Source: Desulfobacteraceae bacterium (GTDB taxonomy: Bacteria; Desulfobacterota; Desulfobacteria; Desulfobacterales; RPRI01). Taken from it: 64,000 nt of DNA. The position numbers and the translations under genes were made by a program. Below the pieces are notes generated by a model that was given only the letters and a program-made list of their open reading frames with translations, had not been told where the DNA came from and ran no database searches. The stretch is taken from positions 38,252 to 102,251 of the forward strand of contig JAABQB010000002.1 of the NCBI GenBank assembly GCA_011391695.1, given 5' to 3'. Positions within the stretch are counted from its first letter, which is position 1. Each line of letters opens with the position of its first letter. Of the stretch, positions 18,196-27,269 are shown piece by piece.

Positions 18196-18300
18196 TTTGT
18201 CCCCTCCCATCAAGGGTGGGGAATGAAGAGGAGTTATCCCATCAAGGAAGGGGAATTATTCCCTCTCCCCCTGTGGGAGAGGGATAGGGTGAGGGGGAAG
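18196..18300. repeat. Interspersed CCCTCTCCC/GGGAGAGGG element
   Basis: The stretch contains CCCCTCCCATCAAGGGTGGGG, then a second unit with CCCTCTCCCCC..GTGGGAGAGGG and GGGTGAGGGGG. The inverted arms would form G/C-rich hairpins. Elements of this form are common intergenic repeats in many bacteria. It lies between the HNH gene and the SLOG-like gene and may also end transcription of the former. Nothing else is seen in 18046-18393. Confidence 0.65.
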
Positions 18301-18393
18301 CAAATTTATTTTTAGAGTTTACCATAGTTGCCGGGATTACGAAAAAATGTTTGGATCTCTGAAAAAAATAATTATTTAATGAAAGGAATTAGC

Positions 18394-18951
18394 ATGAATA
18401 AAGAAGATTGCATATTGTTTAGCGGAGGCATTAAAGGGGCTGAATCCGAATTCGGAATTAACGCGGAGCGGTTCGGAATAGAAGAAGTAAACTTCACATT
18501 TGAAGGACACGCCATAGTTCGCCAACGGGGTGTACGCATCCTGAATCATAATGAACTGAAAAATGGAGATGTAAGTCTTGAATACATTTCGAAATTAATG
18601 AATCGCAGCTATACAAAGACTCCGATGTTTCGTAAAATTCTGCAAAGCATCTGGTACCAGATAAACAGCGGACAGGATATTTACGTGATAGGTGAAATAC
18701 TGGAAGACAAGACTGTAAAAGGCGGTACAGGTTGGGGCGCCGAGTTTGCCAAGCTTTGCAACAAGCCACTGCATGTATTCGATCAGAAACGCAATTTGTG
18801 GTTCACCTGGAATCAGGAAGATTGGATCGAATGCAAAAAGGGAGATGAACCTGTTATTGGCCACGTTCATTTCGTGGGAACAGGGACTCGCTTTCTTGAA
18901 GATAAAGGAAGGAAAGCGGTCGCTGAATTATTTGAAAGAACATTCGGATGA
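18394..18951 (+). CDS. Rossmann-like (SLOG superfamily-type) protein, function unknown
   Basis: The start at ATG 18394 follows AAAGGA with good spacing. The upstream open frame to 18328 has no ribosome site. The 185-residue product starts with CILFSGGIKGAESEFG, a glycine-rich loop of the kind found in nucleotide-binding SLOG/DprA-like Rossmann folds, and carries KGGTGWGAEFAKLCNKPLHVFD in its second half, the usual second SLOG motif. A predicted role is binding of a nucleotide-derived ligand. No partner gene with an effector domain is adjacent, so a defence role cannot be claimed. Confidence 0.6.
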   Translation: MNKEDCILFSGGIKGAESEFGINAERFGIEEVNFTFEGHAIVRQRGVRILNHNELKNGDVSLEYISKLMNRSYTKTPMFRKILQSIWYQINSGQDIYVIGEILEDKTVKGGTGWGAEFAKLCNKPLHVFDQKRNLWFTWNQEDWIECKKGDEPVIGHVHFVGTGTRFLEDKGRKAVAELFERTFG

Positions 18952-19089
18952 TTGAGCCGAAACTAAGAGTTTATTAACCTGGAACGAAACATTTGATGTC
19001 GGTTCCATAATAGAATGTTGATCAGCTCAACGAGACAATCCAGAGGACGTCTTGCGAAGCCGTCACACCCGATTAATCCGGAATACCGA

Positions 19090-19935
19090 ATGGAAAATCC
19101 AAATAATAGCGCGGGCATTCTTGCAATGGCAGCCACGGCGTTTCTCTGGAGCATTGCAGGACTGTTTATAAAAGTTATAGACTGGAATCCGATTGCGATA
19201 GCAGGCATGCGCAGTTTAATCGCATCAATCGTTATCCTCATCTATTTAAAACGTCCCGTGATTCATCTTTCTTTTACGCAGATTGCAGCTGCGGTGGCTA
19301 ATGCAGCGACCATGCTCCTGTTCGTTTCGGCCAATAAAACCACAACCGCGGCAAATGCGATCATTCTTCAGTATATAGCGCCGGTTTCAACCGCCTTTAT
19401 CGGAGCTTTTTTACTGAAGGAACGCACGCATATGGAACATTATGCGGCAATTCCGGTTGTGGCAGCCGGCATGATCATCATGTTTTTTGACGAACTTGGC
19501 GGTGGAAAATTGTTCGGCAATATTCTTGCAGTCATGTCGGCGATCACGTTTGGTTTTTATTTTGTATTCATGCGCATGCAAAAAGATGGTTCGCCGCTCG
19601 AGTCGATCCTTCTTTCCCATTGGCTTACGGCCGGTATATGTGTCGTCATATCACTTTTTCTTCCTCTGCCGCATGTAACAGCGAAATCGCTGGCTGCAAT
19701 CGCGGTGCTGGGGATTGTTCAGATCGGTTTCTCCTCGATTCTCTTTTCCTTTGCGATTAAACGTATCTCCGCGGTTTCAGCGATCCTCATAGCAGTCATA
19801 GAGCCGGTATTTAACCCGGTATGGGTCTTCTTTGCTATAGGGGAAGCCCCGGGTCCCAATGCACTTATAGGAGGCGGAATAATTGTGCTGGCAGTAACAA
19901 TAGCTTCCATTATAAACGCACACCGGAGGGAGTAA
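19090..19935 (+). CDS. EamA/DMT-superfamily transporter
   Basis: This inner-membrane protein has ten predicted helices in two EamA halves. The first half holds GILAMAATAFLWSIAGLFIKV and TTAANAIILQYIAPVSTAFIG; the second holds NILAVMSAITFGFYFVFMRMQ and AVSAILIAVIEPVFNPVW. The substrate is unknown. The ATG at 19090 places the first helix about 11 residues in; an ATG at 19015 would add a polar 25-residue tail and cannot be excluded. The metallophosphoesterase gene follows after 7 nt, so they are probably co-transcribed. Confidence 0.85.
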   Translation: MENPNNSAGILAMAATAFLWSIAGLFIKVIDWNPIAIAGMRSLIASIVILIYLKRPVIHLSFTQIAAAVANAATMLLFVSANKTTTAANAIILQYIAPVSTAFIGAFLLKERTHMEHYAAIPVVAAGMIIMFFDELGGGKLFGNILAVMSAITFGFYFVFMRMQKDGSPLESILLSHWLTAGICVVISLFLPLPHVTAKSLAAIAVLGIVQIGFSSILFSFAIKRISAVSAILIAVIEPVFNPVWVFFAIGEAPGPNALIGGGIIVLAVTIASIINAHRRE

Positions 19936-19942
19936 TTTACAG

Positions 19943-21094
19943 ATGATGAGCCTGTTTTTCCTGGTTTTTTTCTCTATTTATGGCGGTACCCATCTCTATT
20001 TGTTTCTCAAAGTGAAGGCGGCGCTTGCTCCGGGATTTTCTGCTTCCCTCTTTCTGGCGCTCTTTCTGTTCTTAATGGTTATCACCCCGGTGCAGGTCAG
20101 GGTACTGGAAAATCAGGGACTGGAAGCTTTTGCGCGTTTTACGGCTTATGTTGGCTACCTCTGGATGGGATTCATCTTTCTCTTCTTTTCCGCATCATTG
20201 GCAATAGACACATACCATTGGCTTCTTCATTGCGCCGGATACTTCTTCCACCGGGATTTTTCAGCGCTATTCCTGGCAAAACGCACCGCTTTAATCCTGC
20301 CTCTTGCATGGGGAATTGCAGCAGGGTGGTATGGCTATTTCGAAGCACGTGATATAAGAACTGAAAGGGTTGTCATAAACACTCCGAAAATTCCGAGTGC
20401 AGTCGGAAAGCTGACCATAGTCCAGATTTCCGATGTGCATCTGGGGCTGATTGTGAGAGAAGAGCGTCTGAAGAAGATCATTGCCCAGATCAATAAAGCC
20501 TCGCCTGATCTTCTTATTTCCACAGGGGATCTGGTAGACGGGCAGATCAACCGTATGACAGGGCTGGCTGAACTCTTTCAGGATATCCGGCCGAGATTCG
20601 GCAAGTTTGCCGTAACCGGAAATCACGAAGTATATGCTGGACTCGATCAGGCCATTGGTTTTACCGAAAGGGCGGGTTTCAGGGTGCTTCGTAATGAAGG
20701 GGTGTCGGCAGGCGGATTGATAAATATTGTGGGGATTGATGATCCGGCAATCGGTAGAATTGCCAGTTCCAGGCCGATCCCGGAAAATACTCTTTTGTTG
20801 AAAGTTGACCCAGACAGATTTACCCTGCTTCTCAAGCATCGCCCGGCTGTGGTTCGGAACAACCTGGGGCTCTTCGACCTGCAACTTTCAGGACATGTCC
20901 ACAAAGGGCAGATATTTCCATTCAATCTGCTTACCCACCTGTTTTATCCCGTAAGGACAGGTTTCGCGCTCTATCCCCGGAACTCGGCACTCTACGTGAG
21001 CAGGGGGACCGGCACCTGGGGTCCGCCCATCCGCTTTCTTGCTCCGCCCGAAGTAACGGTAATAGAACTGAAACATTCCGGTAAGGGCGGGTAA
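19943..21094 (+). CDS. Membrane-anchored metallophosphoesterase (YaeI/YkuE-like)
   Basis: This 383-residue protein has four or so N-terminal membrane helices (to about residue 130) and a calcineurin-like phosphoesterase domain at the C-terminus. Metal-site motifs are in canonical order: ISDVHLG, STGDLVDG, VTGNHE and LSGHVHKGQ. Relatives act on UDP-diacylglucosamine or on other phosphoesters at the membrane; this one cannot be assigned. The ATG is preceded by CGGAGGGAG, and the gene is coupled to the EamA gene upstream. Confidence 0.85.
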   Translation: MMSLFFLVFFSIYGGTHLYLFLKVKAALAPGFSASLFLALFLFLMVITPVQVRVLENQGLEAFARFTAYVGYLWMGFIFLFFSASLAIDTYHWLLHCAGYFFHRDFSALFLAKRTALILPLAWGIAAGWYGYFEARDIRTERVVINTPKIPSAVGKLTIVQISDVHLGLIVREERLKKIIAQINKASPDLLISTGDLVDGQINRMTGLAELFQDIRPRFGKFAVTGNHEVYAGLDQAIGFTERAGFRVLRNEGVSAGGLINIVGIDDPAIGRIASSRPIPENTLLLKVDPDRFTLLLKHRPAVVRNNLGLFDLQLSGHVHKGQIFPFNLLTHLFYPVRTGFALYPRNSALYVSRGTGTWGPPIRFLAPPEVTVIELKHSGKGG

Positions 21095-21223
21095 ACAGTG
21101 TTTGTTTCGGGAGAAAGATGCTACAAATTCCAGCTGACAAATATCGTCGTCATCATTTCAGGGTCAGGGGCGGGCACACTGGTATTCGGATAGGGCAGTT
21201 TGAATTAACAGAGGGGAGTAACG

Positions 21224-23365
21224 ATGAAGCGATTTCCAAAGCTCACGGCAGGCATGTTGGCACCCCTTGCCGCTGTTATATTTGGCGTTGTACTGTTTCT
21301 ATTTGAGCCGATGCCTTTACAGGTGCTCCGAAATGCCGTTTTCGATCAATACCAGCGCTGGCATCCGCGGTTATACCAGCATGTTCCTGTTCGTATCATC
21401 GACCTCGACGAGGAAAGCCTGAAACGCCTCGGCCAGTGGCCCTGGCCCCGTACACAGGTTGCCGATCTTATCGACAGGCTGCAGAAGGCCGGCGCAGCCG
21501 CCATTGGTATGGACATCGTATTCGCCGAGCCGGACCGGACATCACCGAAGTCGATGTCGGCCATATGGAACCTGCCTGATAATATCCGCCGGCGTCTTGA
21601 AAAGATTCCCGATCACGATGAGGTCCTGGCCCGGACCCTGCGTCAGGGGCAAGTGGTGCTCGGCTTTGCAGTCGAGCGCGAAGGTCCGGAACGACCGCTC
21701 CCGGCTCGCCCCTTTCGTGTTGTTTTTTCGGGTGAGCCGCCTCTCTCCTTCCTTCACCCGTTTTCAAGCGCAGTGACGTCAATTCCGTTGCTGGAGAGCG
21801 CAGCGGCAGGAAACGGCGCGTTGACGTTTGTCCCGGATTCGGATGGCGTAGTTCGCCGCATACCATTGGCGGTTCGCCTGAATGAACAGGTGATGCCTTC
21901 CATCGCCGCCGAGTCGTTGAGGGTGGCCCAGGGACAAAGCAATTACATTGTGAAGACCGCGGCGCAAAAAGGGACCGGCGTGCAGGAGATCAAAATCGGC
22001 GGGGTCGTTGTACCGACAACACCCCGGGGTGAAATCTGGGTGCATTTCACGCGGCCCGTCCCGGATCGTTACCTGCCGGCCTGGAAAGTGCTTGCGGGAG
22101 AGATACCCCGGGAACAGGTGGAGGGTCATATCGTACTGGTCGGCACATCGGCACAGGGCCTGATGGATCTCCGGTTCAGCCCGATGGGGACCATCATTCC
22201 GGGCGTGGAGGTGCACGCCCAGGCACTCGAACAGATTTTAACGAAGGCGTACCTGAGTCGTCCGTCCTGGGCGGGGGCCATCGAAGCGCTGGTAATAGTG
22301 ATCGGAGGCCTGACCCTCGGAATAATCGCTCTTTCCACGCAGGCCATCGTATCGGCCGGAGTCACTGTGGCGGTTCTTTTCGCCGCCGGATGGGGCGCAT
22401 GGACCGCGTTTACCCGTTACGGCCTGCTGCTGGACCCGGTCACTCCCTCGCTTGCGCTCCTGATCACTTTCATCTTAGGCAGTGTCATCCATCACAGGAC
22501 CAGCGAAAGACGTCAGCGCTGGGTGCGGGAGGCTTTCTCACGCTACGTATCTCCCAACCGCGTCGATTATCTCATCGACAACCCCGACCAACTGGAACTG
22601 GGGGGGCGGCGTCAGGAGTGCAGTTTCATTTTTACGGACATCGCCGGTTATACAGGTCTCATGGAAAAAATGGACCCGGCCGAGGCAGTCTCGATCCTCA
22701 ATGCCTATCTTGATCAGATGATCACGATCGCCTTTCTTAACGGCGGGACCCTTGACCGGATTGTCGGAGACGCCGTGGCGATAATGTTCTCGGCACCGGT
22801 TGTGCAGCCGGATCATCGCACGCGGGCATTGAAATGCGCTATAGAGATGCATTCTTTTGCGACACGATATGCGAACGATCTCAACGAGAAAGGCATCGCC
22901 TTCGGGCAGACTCGCATCGGCATACACTCCGGCGAGGTCATCGTCGGAAATTTCGGCGGCTCGACCATGTTCGACTACCGCGCGCTGGGCGACGTTGTCA
23001 ACACGGCTGCAAGGCTCGAAAGCGTGAACAAGCACCTTGGAACGCTGATCTGCGTATCCGAAGCGACCCTCTCCGGCTGCCCCGGCGCGGTTGTCCGGCC
23101 CGTTGGATCACTGATCCTGAAAGGGAAATCCACATCCCTGATGATCTACGAACCGGTTACAACATCAGGCAAAAAGAGCATTGAACCGGAACGGGACACA
23201 GCTTACGAGGCAGCGTTCGAACTGTTGAAGGAACGCAACCCGGATGCGAGGGAAGCTTTCGAAAAACTCGTATGGGAGCGTCCGCGGGACCCGCTTGTTC
23301 TGCTTCATTTTAAACGGTTGCAGATGGGCGAGGAAGGTGATACTATCATCTTAAGGGAAAAATAG
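21224..23365 (+). CDS. CHASE2-domain class III adenylate/guanylate cyclase
   Basis: This 713-residue membrane receptor cyclase starts with an N-terminal helix. An extracytoplasmic CHASE2 sensor (about 35-330) follows, with RIIDLDEESLKRLGQWPWPR and IGMDIVFAEPDR. Three helices (about 345-430) lead to a class III catalytic domain (about 445-630). The metal-binding Asp is in FTDIAGYTGL near 473 and in RIVGDAVAIMF near 515. The usual substrate-binding Lys of the GxxDKxxGD motif is Arg here (TLDRIVGD). The transition-state residues are in LGDVVNTAARLE. GGGGAG precedes the ATG. The FecR and OmpA genes follow, so the three may form one envelope-sensing operon. Confidence 0.88.
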   Translation: MKRFPKLTAGMLAPLAAVIFGVVLFLFEPMPLQVLRNAVFDQYQRWHPRLYQHVPVRIIDLDEESLKRLGQWPWPRTQVADLIDRLQKAGAAAIGMDIVFAEPDRTSPKSMSAIWNLPDNIRRRLEKIPDHDEVLARTLRQGQVVLGFAVEREGPERPLPARPFRVVFSGEPPLSFLHPFSSAVTSIPLLESAAAGNGALTFVPDSDGVVRRIPLAVRLNEQVMPSIAAESLRVAQGQSNYIVKTAAQKGTGVQEIKIGGVVVPTTPRGEIWVHFTRPVPDRYLPAWKVLAGEIPREQVEGHIVLVGTSAQGLMDLRFSPMGTIIPGVEVHAQALEQILTKAYLSRPSWAGAIEALVIVIGGLTLGIIALSTQAIVSAGVTVAVLFAAGWGAWTAFTRYGLLLDPVTPSLALLITFILGSVIHHRTSERRQRWVREAFSRYVSPNRVDYLIDNPDQLELGGRRQECSFIFTDIAGYTGLMEKMDPAEAVSILNAYLDQMITIAFLNGGTLDRIVGDAVAIMFSAPVVQPDHRTRALKCAIEMHSFATRYANDLNEKGIAFGQTRIGIHSGEVIVGNFGGSTMFDYRALGDVVNTAARLESVNKHLGTLICVSEATLSGCPGAVVRPVGSLILKGKSTSLMIYEPVTTSGKKSIEPERDTAYEAAFELLKERNPDAREAFEKLVWERPRDPLVLLHFKRLQMGEEGDTIILREK

Positions 23366-23425
23366 ACATGGAAACACCGGTATGAAAGTTTTTTGGAATC
23401 ACAATTGCTTGCGGGAGGAAAAACT

Positions 23426-23863
23426 ATGATTCACACAACCTTGATGCTAATCCTGATGCTCCTGGCCGGATCACCGGCATGGGCTCAGGATGCTATTGGA
23501 TTCGTCAAGACAGTCTCGGGTAGTGCGGAGGTGATTGATACCGGAAAGGCTGTCAAGGCCCAGGTCGGTATGCCGATTAAAACCGGGAATACATTGAAGA
23601 CCGGACCCGGAGGAACACTGGGCATCACTTTCAAGGATAATACCGTTATGTCTTTCGGGCCGGACACCGAACTTACGGTGGACGAGTACCTATATGCGCC
23701 CGAGACGGACAACCTGAAGTTCGGCACGAGTGTTGCGAAAGGCTCCCTGCAGGTTGTGTCGGGAGCGATCGCCAAGCTCAAGCCGAAATCCGTGACCATG
23801 AAGACACCGACGGGCACGATCGGGATCCGCGGCACTCACTACCTTGTTAAGATTGAACCATAA
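23426..23863 (+). CDS. Secreted FecR-domain protein
   Basis: The ATG at 23426 follows GGGAGGAAAAACT and yields a clean signal peptide (LMLILMLLAGSPAWAQ). The mature part (about 125 residues) is a single FecR domain with GFVKTVSGSAEVI, GMPIKTGNTLKTG, GTLGITFKDNTVMSFGPDTELTVDEY and the terminal TPTGTIGIRGTHYLV. Such stand-alone FecR proteins are periplasmic and often accompany CHASE2 cyclases. They are thought to bind or assemble at the envelope, with no enzymatic role. It sits 60 nt after the cyclase and 17 nt before the OmpA gene. Confidence 0.85.
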   Translation: MIHTTLMLILMLLAGSPAWAQDAIGFVKTVSGSAEVIDTGKAVKAQVGMPIKTGNTLKTGPGGTLGITFKDNTVMSFGPDTELTVDEYLYAPETDNLKFGTSVAKGSLQVVSGAIAKLKPKSVTMKTPTGTIGIRGTHYLVKIEP

Positions 23864-23880
23864 GACGAAAGAGAACAACC

Positions 23881-24507
23881 ATGATTCTGGATCTTAAAAC
23901 ATGGATTTTTGTTTGTGCCGCCCTGCTCGTTGCTGCAGGTTGCGCAACGCCTCCACCGCCGGTCGTCCCCCCGGCGCCAAAGTCTTATGTCGTTCTGATG
24001 GACAACCAGGATGGAACGGTGGGGCAGTTGTCGGTGAGCAGCACGGGAGGTGAGATACTGCTTAATAAATCCCATTCCGGTGTTGACCTGGACGGTACCG
24101 GAACTACACCCTACACGGTGGACGAAAGCAGGATAAACAGGGACTTCGCGGAGGCGTTCTCCGCGCAGCCTCCGTTGCCGGTCAGCTTTGTGCTCCACTA
24201 CAATATCGGCGATACGGTCCTGACAGTTGAATCGCAGGCTATGATACCGGCGATTCTGGAAGCAGCTAAAAATCGTCCTGCGCCCGATGTGTCAGTGATC
24301 GGCCATACAGATACCATGGGAACGGTCGAGGCCAACGAAATCCTCGGTTTGCAGCGTGCAAAGTCTGTTGCAGAAATCATTAAAAATGCCGGCCTTAACG
24401 TGCACGATCTGACGATATCTTCGCATGGCGAGAAGAATCTGATGGTCATTACGCTTGACAACACACCCGAGCCGAAAAACCGGCGCGTCGAGATCACTAT
24501 CCGATAA
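23881..24507 (+). CDS. OmpA-family peptidoglycan-binding lipoprotein
   Basis: This 208-residue protein has a lipoprotein signal peptide (LLVAAGCATPP, Cys about residue 22), a Pro-rich linker, a short beta region and a C-terminal OmpA domain (about 100-208). The domain carries VIGHTDTMGTVEANEILGLQRAKSV and ends with the expected PKNRRVEITIR. It should anchor to peptidoglycan from the outer or inner membrane. It is third in the cyclase-FecR-OmpA gene order and is convergent with the MBL-cNMP gene. From 24508 to 24679 I see no feature. Confidence 0.88.
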   Translation: MILDLKTWIFVCAALLVAAGCATPPPPVVPPAPKSYVVLMDNQDGTVGQLSVSSTGGEILLNKSHSGVDLDGTGTTPYTVDESRINRDFAEAFSAQPPLPVSFVLHYNIGDTVLTVESQAMIPAILEAAKNRPAPDVSVIGHTDTMGTVEANEILGLQRAKSVAEIIKNAGLNVHDLTISSHGEKNLMVITLDNTPEPKNRRVEITIR

Positions 24508-24679
24508 TCCTGCCTTGTGCTTCCAGGCGGCGCGTGCAGTTGACGTATGATTCTTCGTGGCGAAATGCAACATGTGCGGTGAGTTAATGGCGCAGGAACG
24601 CATTGCACGGACAAAGATGACTGCCGGCCAGGTTTGACTCGGGCGGGCTGCAACTGCCATATCATAAAAAATATGCGGT

Positions 24680-26848
24680 TTAATACGGGTGGTGGTACAT
24701 CTTTATATGAACCCCGGGATTCGTATCCAGGTACTTTCCCAGATCTTCATGTCCGATATAGTATAGTCGAACGTCATCCCTGGCAATGATCGAAAAGAGA
24801 TATGCTTCGCTTTCCTTAAATAAGCTTCTCACACCAAACAGACTGCCCTTTGTCAGCGTTGAAATCAGATCATTTTCCCGGTAAACATCCGCATTCCCTT
24901 CCATGATTATATATGCGGATTTTGATCCTGTTTCCTTATCAAGAATCTTTTCCCCGGCATGGAAGGTCTTGTAAAAAGGTCTTATCAGGCCATGCAATTC
25001 TGTTTGCTGTGTTGCGGTCAAAGCCATGAAAATCGAGTTGCTTTTAAGAGTGTCCCTCAACTCCACATTCTGAAATATTGCTATCTGTTGTAACAGGCAT
25101 TCACTTTCAGTACCACGTATAAAACTGAGCATCTCATCTTTTTGGATTGATAATAACCTGGCATCAGATTTTGCGATTGCCGTTGCAGTACGGTTTTCAT
25201 TTACAAATAAACTCTTTTCCCCGAAATAACCTCCGGTTCCGTACGTTGTAATGCACTTGCCATCCAGAACAATATCCACTTCACCGGTTATTACGACGTA
25301 GAATCTGTCGCCTTTATCGCCTTTGTGAAAAATCACTTCGTCCGTCATATAATTATTGACTTCAAAAGCGAGCAGAAACTCTCTGGCTTTTTCAAAGGTT
25401 AGGCTTTTGAACAAATCTATGTGAGAGAATGCGTCAAGCATTTCAATTGCACTTTCATAAGGCAAAGGACGGACATCGAGTTCTATTGTGTTTTTCAATC
25501 CTGTAGGAGCTATCCGCAATCCGCTGTCTTTGGGAATCGAATCCTGATTCACATGAACCAGATAGATACGTTTTCGGGTATCTTCGGGCAGGCCGCACAA
25601 ATAGCTTAATGGAGTATGAATCGGCGGTAAACCGGCCTCATGAAAAATAACATCCTGATCCCACGGGAAATCAGTCAGAAAATCTCTGCGGTTTTTCGTC
25701 AACACGCCTTCTTCATACAACTTATTAATATACTCCGGATCATTCATAGTATCTGAACTATAGATCATGCTTTTTCCATGCAATGAGGCCTGGATGGATA
25801 TTGTCGGAATTGAATGCAGCGTATAATTAAAATTGAATTTGCCGCCGCCGATAATCATCACTTCTCCAATTGAGACCGGAAAAAAGTTAACCAGTTTTTT
25901 CAGCATCTCTTCTTCAATCCCGGTCAAGGCCGCGGATTTTTTCATAAAACTCTTGAAAATCGTGTTTGTTGTGTACAGATTGATCTTTCCTTCCTGGAGA
26001 ATCTTCTGCAGAATACCGGCATCGTGGTCAGCGTGGCAGTGTGTCAAAATAACCTTGTCTATCAGTTTGGGGCTTACACCGATTTGCAGTAATTGTTCGG
26101 TTGAATTTACGGGTGGATCGACAACAATGCCCCGTCTGTTAACCCAGATTATCATGCCTGAAGTATTGGCATTGGGATCAAACCCATGACCTGTGCCCAG
26201 AGTTGTTATGCCGAACAAAGGCGGATGAAAATCCAATGAAAGCCCTGATAAAGCAGGTTTCCGGGGCATGATCGGAAAATCCCGTTCAATAAGGGCAATC
26301 TCTTTTCCCTTTTCAATAACCCTTAAATTGTAACGGATGTCAAATTGCACTTCGATATCACTAAATCTTGCGGTCTGTTTATTGTCAAAAACAGAGAATT
26401 CAACTAAATCGTCCAGGGAAAGCATGCCGCTTGATGCCATCGGTGTTTTTTTGAAACTATCCATTTCCGTTTTTAGCGTGGTGAATCCAGGCGTATCTTC
26501 ACCTTCGACGAATTCATTCTTAACATCGATTGTTTTCGGCCCGAATAAAGCTTCGGATATTACATTCTCAATTCGCTTTCGCTGATTTTTGCTGCAGACA
26601 ATCCTTGCCTTCCGTTTATTAATAAAAAAATTGAAATATACGGGAAATTCAATATCCGATAAAGATAATCCCTTCGAAATATCAAACATATAATTCGGAA
26701 CAATATATGTGGTTGGAACACCACCTTCAAGTTTCATCGTATCTTTTATCGTTTCAGGAGGGATTCCAAATTGAATGTTGCCACCGGCTGTCGGTATCAA
26801 TATTCCTCCCCGCGGTAAGCTGATATAAAATTTTGAACTATCACTCAT
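24680..26848 (-). CDS. Metallo-beta-lactamase fold hydrolase with two cyclic-nucleotide-binding domains
   Basis: This soluble 722-residue protein starts with an N-terminal region to about 220 that is not recognised. An MBL domain (about 225-460) follows, with LTHCHADHDAG near residue 271, the metal-site signature, and HEAGLPPIHTPL later. Two cNMP-binding domains follow. In the first, the phosphate-binding cassette is intact (YFGEKSLFVNENRTATA, Glu and Arg present). In the second it is degenerate (LFGVRSLFKESEAYLFS, no Glu/Arg pair). It should be a hydrolase controlled by cAMP or cGMP; the substrate is unknown. It lies tail-to-tail with the CHASE2 cyclase operon, a likely source of its ligand. 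Confidence 0.82.
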   Translation of the reverse strand: MSDSSKFYISLPRGGILIPTAGGNIQFGIPPETIKDTMKLEGGVPTTYIVPNYMFDISKGLSLSDIEFPVYFNFFINKRKARIVCSKNQRKRIENVISEALFGPKTIDVKNEFVEGEDTPGFTTLKTEMDSFKKTPMASSGMLSLDDLVEFSVFDNKQTARFSDIEVQFDIRYNLRVIEKGKEIALIERDFPIMPRKPALSGLSLDFHPPLFGITTLGTGHGFDPNANTSGMIIWVNRRGIVVDPPVNSTEQLLQIGVSPKLIDKVILTHCHADHDAGILQKILQEGKINLYTTNTIFKSFMKKSAALTGIEEEMLKKLVNFFPVSIGEVMIIGGGKFNFNYTLHSIPTISIQASLHGKSMIYSSDTMNDPEYINKLYEEGVLTKNRRDFLTDFPWDQDVIFHEAGLPPIHTPLSYLCGLPEDTRKRIYLVHVNQDSIPKDSGLRIAPTGLKNTIELDVRPLPYESAIEMLDAFSHIDLFKSLTFEKAREFLLAFEVNNYMTDEVIFHKGDKGDRFYVVITGEVDIVLDGKCITTYGTGGYFGEKSLFVNENRTATAIAKSDARLLSIQKDEMLSFIRGTESECLLQQIAIFQNVELRDTLKSNSIFMALTATQQTELHGLIRPFYKTFHAGEKILDKETGSKSAYIIMEGNADVYRENDLISTLTKGSLFGVRSLFKESEAYLFSIIARDDVRLYYIGHEDLGKYLDTNPGVHIKMYHHPY

Positions 26849-26920
26849 AAGCCGGTTCCTTTATAAAATCCCCTTCGACCAGTTGATCTGCAACAAAAAA
26901 ACGCTCTTTCGTTGCAGAAA

Positions 26921-26969
26921 CGGGGCTTAATCGCCCTCGGCCTTTTGATGGACTTTTTGCGAGTCCATC
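26921..26969 (-). repeat. 49-bp interspersed palindromic repeat, copy 2
   Basis: It is the reverse-complement copy of 8884-8932. It holds CGGGGCTTAATCGCCCTCGG and the inverted pair GATGGACTTTTT..GAGTCCATC. It lies upstream of the MBL-cNMP gene and just downstream of the PIN remnant. Confidence 0.75.
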
Positions 26970-26978
26970 ATATTTATT

Positions 26979-27122
26979 TCACTTCAGCATAGTTATACGG
27001 AATGTACATGTTTTGTTTATCAGAAAATTATAGATTTGGAAAGACCAAGCTTTTTCGTGGTTTTTATCCGTCACCGATTCCAGAGCAATAATAAAACCGG
27101 TATCGACGAAGATACTTCTCAT
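26979..27122 (-). pseudogene. Truncated PIN-domain (VapC-like) toxin remnant
   Basis: A 47-codon minus frame begins MRSIFVDTGFIIALESVTDKN, the standard first strand and helix of a PIN ribonuclease including its first catalytic Asp, and continues HEKAWS. It then departs from the family and stops at 26979. The rest of the toxin (about 90 residues) is missing. The start overlaps the end of the antitoxin remnant as TCATGA. The 49-bp palindromic repeat lies 10 nt beyond its end and may mark the deletion. Confidence 0.6.
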
Positions 27123-27262
27123 GAATTGCTTCCGTAAAGGTAGTGATCATGCTGCTCCGTCCCATCAGAAATGCCACAATCGACAGGATTCTTTCCCAGT
27201 TATAGAATGGGATCACGAGCAAGATTGGGCCTCACAACAACGGCATCCTTATAAGTGCTGTT
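27119..27262 (-). pseudogene. Antitoxin remnant paired with the PIN toxin, broken by an in-frame stop
   Basis: The minus frame ending at the TGA overlapping the toxin ATG reads ARDPIL, then stop (TAA), then LGKNPVDCGISDGTEQHD and HYLYGS. This is the familiar C-terminal end of small antitoxins that precede PIN toxins, where a Gly normally stands at the stop position. Upstream the frame is closed by TAG at 27263-27265, so the N-terminal part is gone. The pair is a decayed toxin-antitoxin module. Confidence 0.5.
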
Positions 27263-27269
27263 CTATCCA

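Noticed and set aside
18394..18951. SLOG-type protein as part of a defence system.
   Set aside because: No adjacent effector (TIR, nuclease, membrane) or nucleotide-signal synthase. The HNH gene nearby is separated by a repeat and has its own start, so a joint system is not supported.
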